42,818 nt of DNA. Origin: a virus. The notes beneath the pieces were generated by a model. It did no database searches. It saw only the letters and a list, made by a program, of their open reading frames with translations, and was not told the DNA's origin. Made by a program: the position numbers and the translations under genes. How positions within the stretch are numbered: the stretch's first letter is position 1; every line of letters starts with the position of its first letter. The stretch is taken from IMG/VR virus record IMGVR_UViG_3300048930_000051, positions 1 through 42,818 of that record; one strand, given 5' to 3'. Of the stretch, positions 31,467-37,964 are shown one piece after another.

Positions 31467-32407
31467 ACCAACTCCAACGTGGGGGCGGCTGGGAATGTGA
31501 TCGGGTACTCGACGGGCTGTGCCCATTCGTGTTGGCCCACGAATGCGCCCTTGCACGACGCAAACGCCGTGCACCACTTCGGGCCACACAGAGCGTGCTG
31601 GTCCCGCAACGGCCACATCTCCAGGTCCGCTTCCAGTAGGGGCACGACGCTAAGGAGTTGGCGCTTCAGCCACCCGTCCCATCCCGTGGGGCGGGTCAGC
31701 TGGACGATCTGGGCGTTCTGCTTGCCTTCGGCGGTGACGATGAACTTCCACAGCCCGACGGTGATGGCGTAGTCGGTCAGCCGCTCCCGAACGTCCTTCA
31801 GGTCGTCGGCCTTGCACATGGCGTACCAGTACACGGTGGGCTGGATCGCCCACCGCACCTTCTCCCACGCCTTGTACTCACGGCCCGCCGTCTTCCAGTC
31901 CCCCAGATAGTTGCGGTCCACGTAGTCCATGGTGCCGCTCACATAGATGCGGCGGTGCTCGTCTTCCAGCACCAAGCAATCGGAGAAGTGGACTTCGGTT
32001 GCGACGGGCTCCAGGTTCGGCAGCACGTCGGTCGCCCACACGTTGGCGCAGTTGCGTCCGAACTGGGTTGCCTTGTCGGGGTTGCGCTTCACCCAGTGGA
32101 TCGTGTTCTCGTTCTGGAACTTCTCCCAGTGGGCATCGAACAGATCGACGACTTCGGGTGGTTCCAGGCGGAACCCCATGTCGTCGTCCAGGATGATCTC
32201 GATGGTGTCTTCGATGGCGGCGTGGACGCAGGTGCCGACCGCTGTGGGGTCGGTCTCTCGCCGTTCCAGCTGGCCCGTCATGTCCAACCGTGCTTGTTCG
32301 GGGCACACGTCCAGCAGCGTGTTCAGCCACGACTGGCGGATGCGGTGCTCGTACTTGCCGTCGGCTGCGATGGTGGTGACCGAGTTCTGTAGCTTGACGG
32401 GGGGCAC
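31463..32407 (-). CDS. Cas4/RecB-like PD-(D/E)XK exonuclease with Fe-S-type cysteines
   Basis: 314 residues. VGTCVHAAIED at about residues 57-67 holds the early His62; YVSGTMDYVDRNYLGDWKTA at about 155-174 gives catalytic Asp161 and the D170-W-K172 motif; QPTVYWYAM at about 189-197 is the RecB-family QxxxY-type motif. Cys35 near the N-terminus plus Cys274, Cys279 and Cys285 fit a 4Fe-4S cluster as in Cas4 and AddB. Likely a recombination exonuclease. GTG 32407 overlaps the upstream stop by one base (TAGTG). Confidence 0.85.
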   Translation of the reverse strand: MPPVKLQNSVTTIAADGKYEHRIRQSWLNTLLDVCPEQARLDMTGQLERRETDPTAVGTCVHAAIEDTIEIILDDDMGFRLEPPEVVDLFDAHWEKFQNENTIHWVKRNPDKATQFGRNCANVWATDVLPNLEPVATEVHFSDCLVLEDEHRRIYVSGTMDYVDRNYLGDWKTAGREYKAWEKVRWAIQPTVYWYAMCKADDLKDVRERLTDYAITVGLWKFIVTAEGKQNAQIVQLTRPTGWDGWLKRQLLSVVPLLEADLEMWPLRDQHALCGPKWCTAFASCKGAFVGQHEWAQPVEYPITFPAAPTLELV

Positions 32408-32571
32408 TAGGGGTTCACCGTCCCAAGCACGATGCGCCTGTTGCCTTCTGAATCGGCAACCGATACCCATCCCTCGAAGTCCTGGGCGCACCCCCAACCC
32501 GACTCATACAGTTGCACGACGGCCGTCCCGTCATATCCATCCAGAATCTGCATCAGTTCTTCGACGGTCAC
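32407..32571 (-). CDS. 54-residue hypothetical protein
   Basis: Small acidic protein (MTVEELMQILDGYDGTAVVQ, DFEGWVSVADSEGNRRIVLG), likely one helix plus a small sheet. GTG 32571 and its stop both lie in one-base TAGTG overlaps, the same rare junction on both sides. Not recognised. Confidence 0.65.
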   Translation of the reverse strand: MTVEELMQILDGYDGTAVVQLYESGWGCAQDFEGWVSVADSEGNRRIVLGTVNP

Positions 32572-32990
32572 TAGATGACCCCTCTCAGTGTCAGGATGTC
32601 CGCAAGGTCATCTCGGGTTTGGTGGTAGCGGCGGTGGATGTCGGTCTTGGAACGATCTAGCTCGGCGGCGATCTTGCGGAACGACATCGCACGGTTGACG
32701 TGGGCGTCCCAGATCCACTTGTTCAGCGCATCCACACTTTCGATCGCGTCCTGGAGCAGTTCACGCAGCCGCACGCCATCCAGGGCGGATGGCTGGGGCT
32801 CGGTGTTCGGCGGTGCTGCCATCAGCGCCGCCAGCGGTGTCGCTTCCCGATGCGTGTGGATCGCATGGGGTTCCAGCGGGTCGCTGACGGGCGACCCCAT
32901 GCGCCCGTTGTTCTCGATGGTGGCGAACCCGAGCGGCAGCGGCACGCAACGGCGGTCGTTCTCGGGGTCCATGTTGGTGGTCCAGGTCAC
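32571..32990 (-). CDS. sigma region-4-like HTH protein B
   Basis: 139 residues from GTG 32990. The C-terminal part, LRELLQDAIESVDALNKWIW then DAHVNRAMSFRKIAAELDRS, KTDIHRRYHQTRDDLADIL, aligns with the C-terminal part of the 24367-24780 product. The N-terminal parts share short stretches too (a P-rich linker with AAPPNTEP against EAPPHTEA). An HTH transcription factor or sigma-like specificity factor is the best reading. Confidence 0.75.
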   Translation of the reverse strand: MTWTTNMDPENDRRCVPLPLGFATIENNGRMGSPVSDPLEPHAIHTHREATPLAALMAAPPNTEPQPSALDGVRLRELLQDAIESVDALNKWIWDAHVNRAMSFRKIAAELDRSKTDIHRRYHQTRDDLADILTLRGVI

Positions 32991-33151
32991 TGGTCACCGT
33001 CCCAAACCAGCTTCACGCCCTGGGCGTTGACCGCTGACAGCACGTGCGGCCAGTAATCGGCCCAGCTTTCCTCTGCGGAAGCGTCGGCGGCAGCCTGCTT
33101 CAGAACATCCACCGCTTCCCAGTCGTCCAACGCTTCGCCGTCGCTCTTCAC
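32987..33151 (-). CDS. 54-residue hypothetical protein
   Basis: Acidic and helical (ALDDWEAVDVLKQAAADASA, SWADYWPHVLSAVNAQGVKL). Both ends lie in GTGA overlaps. Not recognised. Confidence 0.65.
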   Translation of the reverse strand: MKSDGEALDDWEAVDVLKQAAADASAEESWADYWPHVLSAVNAQGVKLVWDGDQ

Positions 33152-33441
33152 GATTCACCGTCCAGTAGTCGGCGGATGCGGTCGTAGGCATTCACCCAGG
33201 GGCTAGCAATGAAGCCGTCCTCCATCTGGTCGTCGGCCAACTCCATGACCCGTTCCAGATCCGCCACATCGACCTCGATGGTCTCGGCGGGCCACTCCAC
33301 CACGTACACGGGATGCGTCTCGCGCCTGTCCCGATCCTTGGTGTAGATCACCATGGGGTCGGATTGGTAGCTGAACGTGGTGTCCAGCGGCAGGTCGCAG
33401 AGTCGGTATGCCTCGACAGGCTCAGGTCGATGATCGTTCAT
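33148..33441 (-). CDS. 97-residue hypothetical protein behind a leaderless promoter
   Basis: Mixed strands (PVEAYRLCDLPLDTTFSYQ, DPMVIYTKDRDRRETHPVYV) and a C-terminal helix (DLERVMELADDQMEDGF). ATG 33441 lies 7 nt after the -10 TATGAT; upstream in-frame ATGs at 33450 and 33453 touch or lie in the -10 region, so they are rejected. First gene of the unit with HTH B, the exonuclease and the methylase. Confidence 0.75.
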   Translation of the reverse strand: MNDHRPEPVEAYRLCDLPLDTTFSYQSDPMVIYTKDRDRRETHPVYVVEWPAETIEVDVADLERVMELADDQMEDGFIASPWVNAYDRIRRLLDGES

Positions 33442-33448
33442 GTCTGAC

Positions 33449-33480
33449 ATCATACTGCCTGACAGTTGGGTGATGTACGG
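33449..33480 (-). promoter_or_regulatory. leaderless early promoter, copy 4
   Basis: Box with GTACATCACCCAACTGTCA at 33460-33480, 5-nt gap, -10 TATGAT (33449-33454, the best match to TATAAT of the four), 7 nt, then ATG 33441. It overlaps the end of the gene at 33450-34118. Confidence 0.8.
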
Positions 33481-34118
33481 GCCAGCCGCTGGTTGAACTT
33501 GAACGCCGCCTGGATCGACGGCAGGTGCTCGATGCCGTCCCACCGCTGGCGCATCTGGCGGTGCGCTTCGGTCGGACCCACCCCCGACTCGATCTGGGAC
33601 TTCATCCACGCCAGCGCCGCACCGAAGGGTGCGTTGATCCCTGTCAAGTTGTACAGCTGCCGCCACTTGCGGACGCATTCTTCGCTGCGACCCACCAGCA
33701 GCGCCGCCTGCTTCGTGGACTTGCCTGCACGGATCGCGTCCATCGCCAGGTCGATGCTGTCGTCCATGTACAGGCGGGTCACTTCTTCATCCGACAGCCC
33801 CAGGATCTCGGGCATGTGCTGACGCCGCACACCCAGACGGGCCAGGTCGGCGCACGCCTGGCGCACAGCACACGTGCGGTCCCTGCCTTCCAGGTCCGAG
33901 ATGGCGTTGCACGCCAACTCGACCGACTCGGGGATCTGGGGACGTTCGGTGGGCAACGAGCCCCACCCGAACCCCAGCACGCCATCCGACTCGACCAGCA
34001 CGCCGATCCGAAGCAGCTGCATCAGCTCGTCGGGGTCGGTGGTGATCTGGACGGGGCCACCCGCATCGGCCAGCACCTGTTCCCAGGTGCGGCCATCCGA
34101 TTCGATCATGTCATCCAT
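33450..34118 (-). CDS. HTH DNA-binding protein, candidate repressor
   Basis: 222 residues. A plausible HTH lies at about residues 145-170 (RAGKSTKQAALLVGRSEECV, RKWRQLY), and a second helical unit at about 110-130 (RRQHMPEILGLSDEEVTRLY) also resembles an HTH. The C-terminus is basic and ends in the promoter box of the next unit (RTSPNCQAV). ATG 34118 sits 4 nt after a perfect 14-bp inverted repeat whose arm contains the Shine-Dalgarno; ATG 34109 gives an ATGA overlap with the upstream frame and is an alternative. Autoregulation is likely; its identity as an immunity repressor is a guess. Confidence 0.7.
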   Translation of the reverse strand: MDDMIESDGRTWEQVLADAGGPVQITTDPDELMQLLRIGVLVESDGVLGFGWGSLPTERPQIPESVELACNAISDLEGRDRTCAVRQACADLARLGVRRQHMPEILGLSDEEVTRLYMDDSIDLAMDAIRAGKSTKQAALLVGRSEECVRKWRQLYNLTGINAPFGAALAWMKSQIESGVGPTEAHRQMRQRWDGIEHLPSIQAAFKFNQRLARTSPNCQAV

Positions 34119-34414
34119 GTCCGTTCTCCGTTCGTGTTGGCACGAACGGAGAACGATGTTTGCAACGACCACAAGTCGTGGTAGTATGCATCTAGCGTTA
34201 TCCGTTCGTGATTGGTCTCAGGTTCGGTTTCGCTGGTCGAACGGGTCACCCCCAAGGGTGACCCGTTCTCGTTGTCCGTCCACATCACCAGCGTCTGCTT
34301 GTGGACGTTCCCCAGGCCCTTGGTTCCCTGGGAAGCTTGGCTGCTCGCTGCCGCCTGGGGGCGGCGCTTCGCTTCGCGTAGCGAGTATACACCCAGTCGT
34401 TCCCGAGGTACCAC
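34106..34414 (-). CDS. possible 102-residue protein in a structured regulatory stretch
   Basis: GTG 34414 follows AGGAG with 7 nt spacing, and the stop forms an ATGA overlap with ATG 34109, both in favour of a real gene. Against it, the first third is Arg/Ala/Gln-rich, and the frame is crossed by three strong hairpins (34123-34154, 34239-34268, 34350-34365) and a dispersed 12-mer. The last 60 residues (from MWTDNENGSPLGVTRSTSET on) look protein-like. It may be a leader peptide or small regulator. Not recognised. Confidence 0.45.
   Translation of the reverse strand: MVPRERLGVYSLREAKRRPQAAASSQASQGTKGLGNVHKQTLVMWTDNENGSPLGVTRSTSETEPETNHERITLDAYYHDLWSLQTSFSVRANTNGERTWMT
34123..34154. promoter_or_regulatory. 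perfect 14-bp inverted repeat before the HTH gene
   Basis: GTTCTCCGTTCGTG and CACGAACGGAGAAC around a TTGG loop. On the minus strand the second arm contains GGAG, 7 nt before ATG 34118. It can be an operator for the downstream HTH protein or an RNA hairpin that hides the ribosome site. Confidence 0.7.
34165..34176 (-). repeat. dispersed 12-mer ACTTGTGGTCGT, copy 3
   Basis: Same word as at 269-280 and 365-376 but on the minus strand, 11 bases from the perfect inverted repeat. The overlap CCAC-GACTT-GTGG makes it a small palindrome. Confidence 0.45.
34239..34268. terminator. 13-bp perfect hairpin
   Basis: GAACGGGTCACCC and GGGTGACCCGTTC with a CCAA loop. It is one of the most stable structures in the window. 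No T tract of note, so it could be a terminator, an attenuator or a processing signal within the integrase-to-HTH interval. Confidence 0.5.
34350..34365. other. 6-bp GC hairpin
   Basis: GCCGCC and GGCGGC with a TGGG loop, followed by a CGCTTCGC-rich stretch. It is part of the structured 34.12-34.41 kb interval. Confidence 0.3.
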
Positions 34415-34424
34415 AAATGGGCTC

Positions 34425-34712
34425 CTAGTCCGTTGTGGTCGTCTGGTTGCGCAGCCGCTCGTTCTCACGGGCGAGTTCTTCCATGCGCTTCATCATCCAG
34501 TCGATCATCTGGGTGCTCTCGTCCCCGTTGCGGGGGCGTGAGCGGCGGGTGCCTTGGCGGTTGGGCTCCAGCCCTGCCGCTTGCACGAAGTACATGATGG
34601 TGGGACGGGGGATGCCTGTCTCGGCGGTGATGTCCCGCAGCTTGGCCCCGTCTTGGTACATCTTGACGGCGCGGTCCCGTTCTTCGTTGGTGTATTTGGA
34701 TTGTGTGCCCAT
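34425..34712 (-). CDS. HTH protein, excisionase/regulator candidate
   Basis: 95 residues. An IS3/Hin-type HTH occupies about residues 7-45 (TNEERDRAVKMYQDGAKLRD then ITAETGIPRPTIMYFVQAAG), followed by an Arg-rich linker and a C-terminal coiled coil (MIDWMMKRMEELARENERLR). Next to the integrase it may act as excisionase or as a lysogeny regulator. ATG 34712 lies 6 nt after TACAGT, so it is probably leaderless; there is no Shine-Dalgarno. Confidence 0.75.
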   Translation of the reverse strand: MGTQSKYTNEERDRAVKMYQDGAKLRDITAETGIPRPTIMYFVQAAGLEPNRQGTRRSRPRNGDESTQMIDWMMKRMEELARENERLRNQTTTTD

Positions 34713-34718
34713 GTGTTG

Positions 34719-34742
34719 ACTGTACCCGCTGACTGTCAGTCA
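34719..34742 (-). promoter_or_regulatory. leaderless promoter with palindrome
   Basis: -10 TACAGT at 34719-34724, 6 nt before ATG 34712. Upstream, the 13-base palindrome TGACTG-T-CAGTCA (34730-34742) covers the integrase stop and the promoter spacer, a likely operator. It shares CTGTCAG with the 21-bp box of the early promoters. Confidence 0.55.
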
Positions 34743-35843
34743 CAGACCACCCCCGCCTACTGGTTCACGCCGTTCACCTGACGGTAAGCTATGGTCACCC
34801 TGAGTGACATGGGCCGTTTGACCCATTCGGCGGGCCTCTTCTGCTTCCCGCCACGATTTCAGCTCCCCGCCACCCAGCTTGGCGTACCGCATCGTGATCG
34901 TCAGGCTGGAGTGGTTCGCAAGGCGGGACACGTGCTCGATCGGGCAACGGACCCGCAGTAGGTTGGTCACGAAGCTGTGCCTTAGGCTGTGGGCGGTCCA
35001 GGAGGCCCCCAGACGCCCCGCCAGGGCCGATACGCCCCGACCCAAGGCATCGGGTCCCCACGGGCCGCACAGCGGCTCCTGGGGGGCAATGGTGGCGATC
35101 TGGGCGGTCATCAGCTCGACGATGTGGCCGTTGGACCACATGTCGGGCATGAACGCGGACCACACGTCCGCTATCTCACCCCACGGCAGCACATCGTCAC
35201 CGCCACCCTTGCGGGGGAACCCGACTAGTTGGCGGTTCGTCACGTCCACATGTGCACCCCGTAGCGCCGCCACTTCGGATCTCCTTAGCCCGAACCAGAA
35301 CATGAGCCCCATCGCCAACCGCAGACGGTCATCAGCGGCATCCCATGCCGCCAGCCACTGGGCGTCGGTGATCGGCTTCGGGTTCACGTTGTGCACCGTC
35401 GGTGCAGCAACCATCGCACCCAGGTTCACCGAGCACATGCCACGCCCCAGCATCCACCCGTACAGCGACCTCAGCACGGCCACATCTCGGGCTCGGGATG
35501 CGGGCTTGCCGATGGCACCGTTCGAGCGGGGGCGCACCACCCATGCTTCGGCGGTCGGCACGTCTGCTGCTGCCAGCGGTACGCCCCCCAGGTGCTGGAC
35601 CCAGGAGTTGCAGGCCGAGCGGTAGTTGCGCACCGTGGCATCGGAGCGGTTGCGTGCAACCCGCAACCAGTCCAGCCATGCTGACACGATCTGGGCGTTG
35701 GCCCTGGCGACCTGGGACTGTCCAGGTGTCAGCACCCCGATCGGTGGACGTATCACGTTGCCGCCGATCCGCTGTGTGGCAGCGGTATCGGCACCCATTC
35801 GGTTGTTATACGGTGATGCTGCGGGGATCATGTAACCAATCAT
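34740..35843 (-). CDS. int: tyrosine recombinase integrase
   Basis: 367 residues. N-terminal arm and SAM-like domain (AWLDWLRVARNRSDATVRNY at about 55-75), then the catalytic domain with Arg187 or Arg188 in GLRRSEVAALRG, Lys212 in FPRKGG, the HxxR pair His285/Arg288 in AHSLRHSF, His311 in ANHSSLTITMRY and the nucleophile Tyr320. All family residues are present, so it should be active. It catalyses integration of the phage into the host chromosome, which makes the phage temperate. The attachment site was not identified. Confidence 0.95.
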   Translation of the reverse strand: MIGYMIPAASPYNNRMGADTAATQRIGGNVIRPPIGVLTPGQSQVARANAQIVSAWLDWLRVARNRSDATVRNYRSACNSWVQHLGGVPLAAADVPTAEAWVVRPRSNGAIGKPASRARDVAVLRSLYGWMLGRGMCSVNLGAMVAAPTVHNVNPKPITDAQWLAAWDAADDRLRLAMGLMFWFGLRRSEVAALRGAHVDVTNRQLVGFPRKGGGDDVLPWGEIADVWSAFMPDMWSNGHIVELMTAQIATIAPQEPLCGPWGPDALGRGVSALAGRLGASWTAHSLRHSFVTNLLRVRCPIEHVSRLANHSSLTITMRYAKLGGGELKSWREAEEARRMGQTAHVTQGDHSLPSGERREPVGGGGL

Positions 35844-35939
35844 TCGTCCAGGTCAGGATGCATTTCGGTCACATCGACCGTCCCAAGGTTCGATAACGCG
35901 TATTATCCGTGTCGGGTATGACCGTATACTAGGAAACGG
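35844..35939. other. intergenic region upstream of integrase
   Basis: About 96 bases with a CGGTC-ACATC-GACCG inverted repeat at about 35867-35881, a GATAAT box (minus strand, about 35903-35908) and part of a 22-bp operator. It is AT-richer than the surroundings. Candidate for the int promoter and possibly attP; neither is proved. Confidence 0.4.
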
Positions 35940-35941
35940 TC
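35920..35941. promoter_or_regulatory. 22-bp operator, copy 1 (imperfect)
   Basis: GACCGTAT-N6-AAACGGTC: one mismatch between the arms. On the minus strand it includes TACGGT, the -10 box of the other copies, preceded by CAGACC at 17 nt. It lies upstream of the integrase gene and overlaps the stop of the small basic gene. Confidence 0.6.
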
Positions 35942-36077
35942 ATGGTCTGCGGATCGACTTGCGCTTGACGATGGCAACCTTGCCCGTGCGCCCAGCCACC
36001 AGGCGGTGGCGGGTCCCAGGATCACCCCTGTTCAGGCGAGCCCTGAGTGCCCGTCGGTGCTTGCGTGCTCGACTCAC
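35940..36077 (-). CDS. 45-residue very basic protein
   Basis: Arg/Lys/His make up nearly half of it (SRARKHRRALRARLNRGDPG, KVAIVKRKSIRRP). GTG 36077 overlaps the upstream stop as GTGA. The charge suggests nucleic-acid binding; its place directly before the integrase promoter region could fit a recombination or regulatory cofactor. Not recognised. Confidence 0.6.
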   Translation of the reverse strand: MSRARKHRRALRARLNRGDPGTRHRLVAGRTGKVAIVKRKSIRRP

Positions 36078-36367
36078 TCGGGTCCCTTCACGATCTGGGC
36101 CACCCGAGAATCAGTGACCCCCAACATCTCACCGATGGCCGACAACGTGTAATCGGCACGCAACGCACGCACCGCAGCACGCCGCTCCGTCGTCACCGCG
36201 GGCTGGAGTTCGGAACGCACGAACTCCCACAGCTCAGCTGCCAGCATCGCCCGCTGTTCGGCGCTGGTGGCACCACGCAGCAGCACCACCCGATCATCGA
36301 ACTCGTCCAGCTTCTGCCGCAACAACGGGATCACGTCACCGACCGTAGCACAACCCACGGTACTCAC
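36074..36367 (-). CDS. HTH regulator candidate for the 22-bp operators
   Basis: 97 residues. The N-terminal half is helical (LLRQKLDEFDDRVVLLRGAT, AMLAAELWEFVRSELQPAV). The C-terminus has a clear HTH: RALRADYTLSAIGEMLGVTD then SRVAQIVKGPE, similar to sigma-factor region 4 and related regulators. GTG 36367 overlaps the upstream stop as GTGA. An imperfect operator copy lies within its first codons, so it may control itself. Confidence 0.75.
   Translation of the reverse strand: MSTVGCATVGDVIPLLRQKLDEFDDRVVLLRGATSAEQRAMLAAELWEFVRSELQPAVTTERRAAVRALRADYTLSAIGEMLGVTDSRVAQIVKGPE
36341..36362. promoter_or_regulatory. 22-bp operator, copy 2 (degenerate)
   Basis: GACCGTAG-N6-CCACGGTA, two mismatches between arms, same 22-bp length as the perfect copies. 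It lies in the first codons of the HTH gene at 36074-36367. Confidence 0.45.
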
Positions 36368-36966
36368 GATGCACCGCCGATCTGGGTATCAGCAAGCTGG
36401 TGGGCCACGTCGTCGGGCAACGTGAACACACCCTGGCGTCCCTTGCACGGGATCGGATCGCACGGCTGCGGGTTCCCTAGCAGCCAGCCCCAACGGCCAG
36501 GCGTGAAATCACCGAGCGGAAGCTGGTCGCTCATCGGGAATCCGACATCCTCGGCGTCAAGGAACCGCCACAGCCCGCCATGGTCGTCGGGGTACAGGCA
36601 CTCGTCGGAGTCCTCGGGGTTGCCCACGATCGGCAGGGCGTCGTCCACGGTGACCGTGCACACCACCGCACCAAGGGGGGCTGGATGGAACTTGACGGGC
36701 TGCTTCCAGTTGACGACGCAGGACGGATCGCCAGCGGTTGATTCCCAGTACCAGCCCGAATCGCCCAAGTCCTCACCTGGGGCGGTTCCAGGCGTCGCCC
36801 CAGCGACGATGGCGATGCGCTCGCCACGTTCCAACGAACACCCAGGCAGACCACGCACACCCTCGGGACGCATCGGACCGTTCGGCGGCGACGGACGGGT
36901 CTCGATCGTCTTGACCCCGAGGGCGATCAACGTCGCCCACGGTTGGCGCACCACGATCGCCTTCAC
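36364..36966 (-). CDS. ASCH-domain protein
   Basis: 200 residues from GTG 36966 (GTGA overlap). KAIVVRQPWATLIALGVKTIETR at about residues 2-24 is the N-terminal signature of ASCH domains (RNA-binding PUA-like fold; QPWA...G.K..E.R), and GRWGWLLGNPQP near residue 165 closes the barrel. RIAIVAGATPG near residue 50 is a core strand. ASCH proteins are thought to bind RNA and regulate translation; the phage role is unknown. The C-terminal 25 residues are extra. Confidence 0.8.
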   Translation of the reverse strand: MKAIVVRQPWATLIALGVKTIETRPSPPNGPMRPEGVRGLPGCSLERGERIAIVAGATPGTAPGEDLGDSGWYWESTAGDPSCVVNWKQPVKFHPAPLGAVVCTVTVDDALPIVGNPEDSDECLYPDDHGGLWRFLDAEDVGFPMSDQLPLGDFTPGRWGWLLGNPQPCDPIPCKGRQGVFTLPDDVAHQLADTQIGGAS

Positions 36967-37085
36967 CGTGCACCGCCTCGGGTTGGGTCGTCGGGGTGTG
37001 TCGGTTCCGTGCGGCACGCCCACCGCAGCCACAGGACCATCGCCACCGCGAACACAGCCAAACAGATCCAGTCGTCAGCGTTCAT
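36963..37085 (-). CDS. 40-residue membrane peptide
   Basis: One transmembrane helix (WICLAVFAVAMVLWLRWAC, about residues 6-24), then a charged Pro/Arg-rich tail. Both ends sit in 4-base overlaps with neighbours. Not recognised. Confidence 0.6.
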   Translation of the reverse strand: MNADDWICLAVFAVAMVLWLRWACRTEPTHPDDPTRGGAR

Positions 37086-37672
37086 CGGGCACCGTCCACC
37101 AGCACCTCGACGCAGCCATCGGCGTCCAGCGTGAGCTTCGTCCAAGGTGCAGAGCGCGGGATGCCGTCGCCGAAAGCGGCCCAAGTGTTGTCGGGGCCAG
37201 TCTCGCCAACACGCACGATCGGCCAGGTGTGTCCCGCCAGGATGCGGCCCCGCAGCTCGTGCAGCGGCACCCGTTCGGTGCGGGGCTGGTGGGCCTGGGT
37301 GCGACGGACGAGGTAGACGGTGCCGTGGAACGTGCCGTCACCCAAGAACCACGACGCCATGCAGTCGCCGTACTCCCGCCACGACCATCCACCTCCGAGG
37401 GTGCGTACGTCCTCGCCCATGGCCCGCCACGTCGGACGCCCATCGGTGTCATCCACCCGCACACACGGAATCGGAGGAGCCTGCTCGCTTCGCTCGCTCG
37501 ACACCGTGGCGGTGTCGGCGGGCTCGGGGGCGTTCAGCTTCGCAACGAAGTGCTCGGCTGCGTCCCGTCCGAGGATGGGGAAACGGGTATCTCGGTAGTA
37601 CCCCTCGGAATCGGTCCAGTAGACCCGCTCGTCGATGGGGCTCCATCGTGCTTCGTACTTGTGATCGTTCAT
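37082..37672 (-). CDS. hypothetical protein
   Basis: 196 residues, not recognised. An N-terminal segment rich in Tyr/Trp (YEARWSPIDERVYWTDSEGY), a middle with SWREYGDCMASWFLGDGTFH and FHGTVYLVRRTQAHQPRTER, and a C-terminal strand pair (WTKLTLDADGCVEVLVDG). Possibly an all-beta soluble protein. ATG 37672 overlaps the preceding stop (ATGA); AAAGAG upstream is a weak ribosome site. Confidence 0.7.
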   Translation of the reverse strand: MNDHKYEARWSPIDERVYWTDSEGYYRDTRFPILGRDAAEHFVAKLNAPEPADTATVSSERSEQAPPIPCVRVDDTDGRPTWRAMGEDVRTLGGGWSWREYGDCMASWFLGDGTFHGTVYLVRRTQAHQPRTERVPLHELRGRILAGHTWPIVRVGETGPDNTWAAFGDGIPRSAPWTKLTLDADGCVEVLVDGAR

Positions 37673-37770
37673 CGTGTCTCTTTCTGTTCGGTTCGGTTGA
37701 TTCGGATTCGGGACCATGCCGCCAACGTGGACCCAGCCACGATCAACGACCAGCCCAACACGGCGGTCAC
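37669..37770 (-). CDS. 33-residue membrane peptide
   Basis: A hydrophobic N-terminal half (TAVLGWSLIVAGSTLAAW) and a basic C-terminal half (SRIRINRTEQKETR), the inside-positive topology of a tail-anchored or single-pass peptide. Overlaps both neighbours (GTGA, ATGA), which is the main evidence it is a gene. Confidence 0.55.
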   Translation of the reverse strand: MTAVLGWSLIVAGSTLAAWSRIRINRTEQKETR

Positions 37771-37964
37771 CGTGCACGCCTGGCGTGCAGCTGGTGATCG
37801 TCCACCAGCACCCCCAGCCCCATGCCCAGACGACACGATGTGGACCATCGGCCACACTGACAGTCGCCCACGATACGGTTCTGGCTCGTCTGGAACCTGT
37901 AGGTCATCTGGTGGGGCGGTTCCCCGACGGTCCCCGTGGACTGGCGACCCAACGTGTCGGTCAT
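37767..37964 (-). CDS. 65-residue hypothetical protein
   Basis: Soluble small protein with a CQCGRWSTSC cluster at about residues 35-44 that might bind metal. ATG 37964 overlaps the upstream stop (ATGA) and its stop overlaps the next GTG. Not recognised. Confidence 0.6.
   Translation of the reverse strand: MTDTLGRQSTGTVGEPPHQMTYRFQTSQNRIVGDCQCGRWSTSCRLGMGLGVLVDDHQLHARRAR

Noticed and set aside
35844-35946. attP core site
   Set aside because: The region is a plausible place, but no tRNA 3'-end-like sequence or paired arm sites could be identified by eye, so no attP is called.
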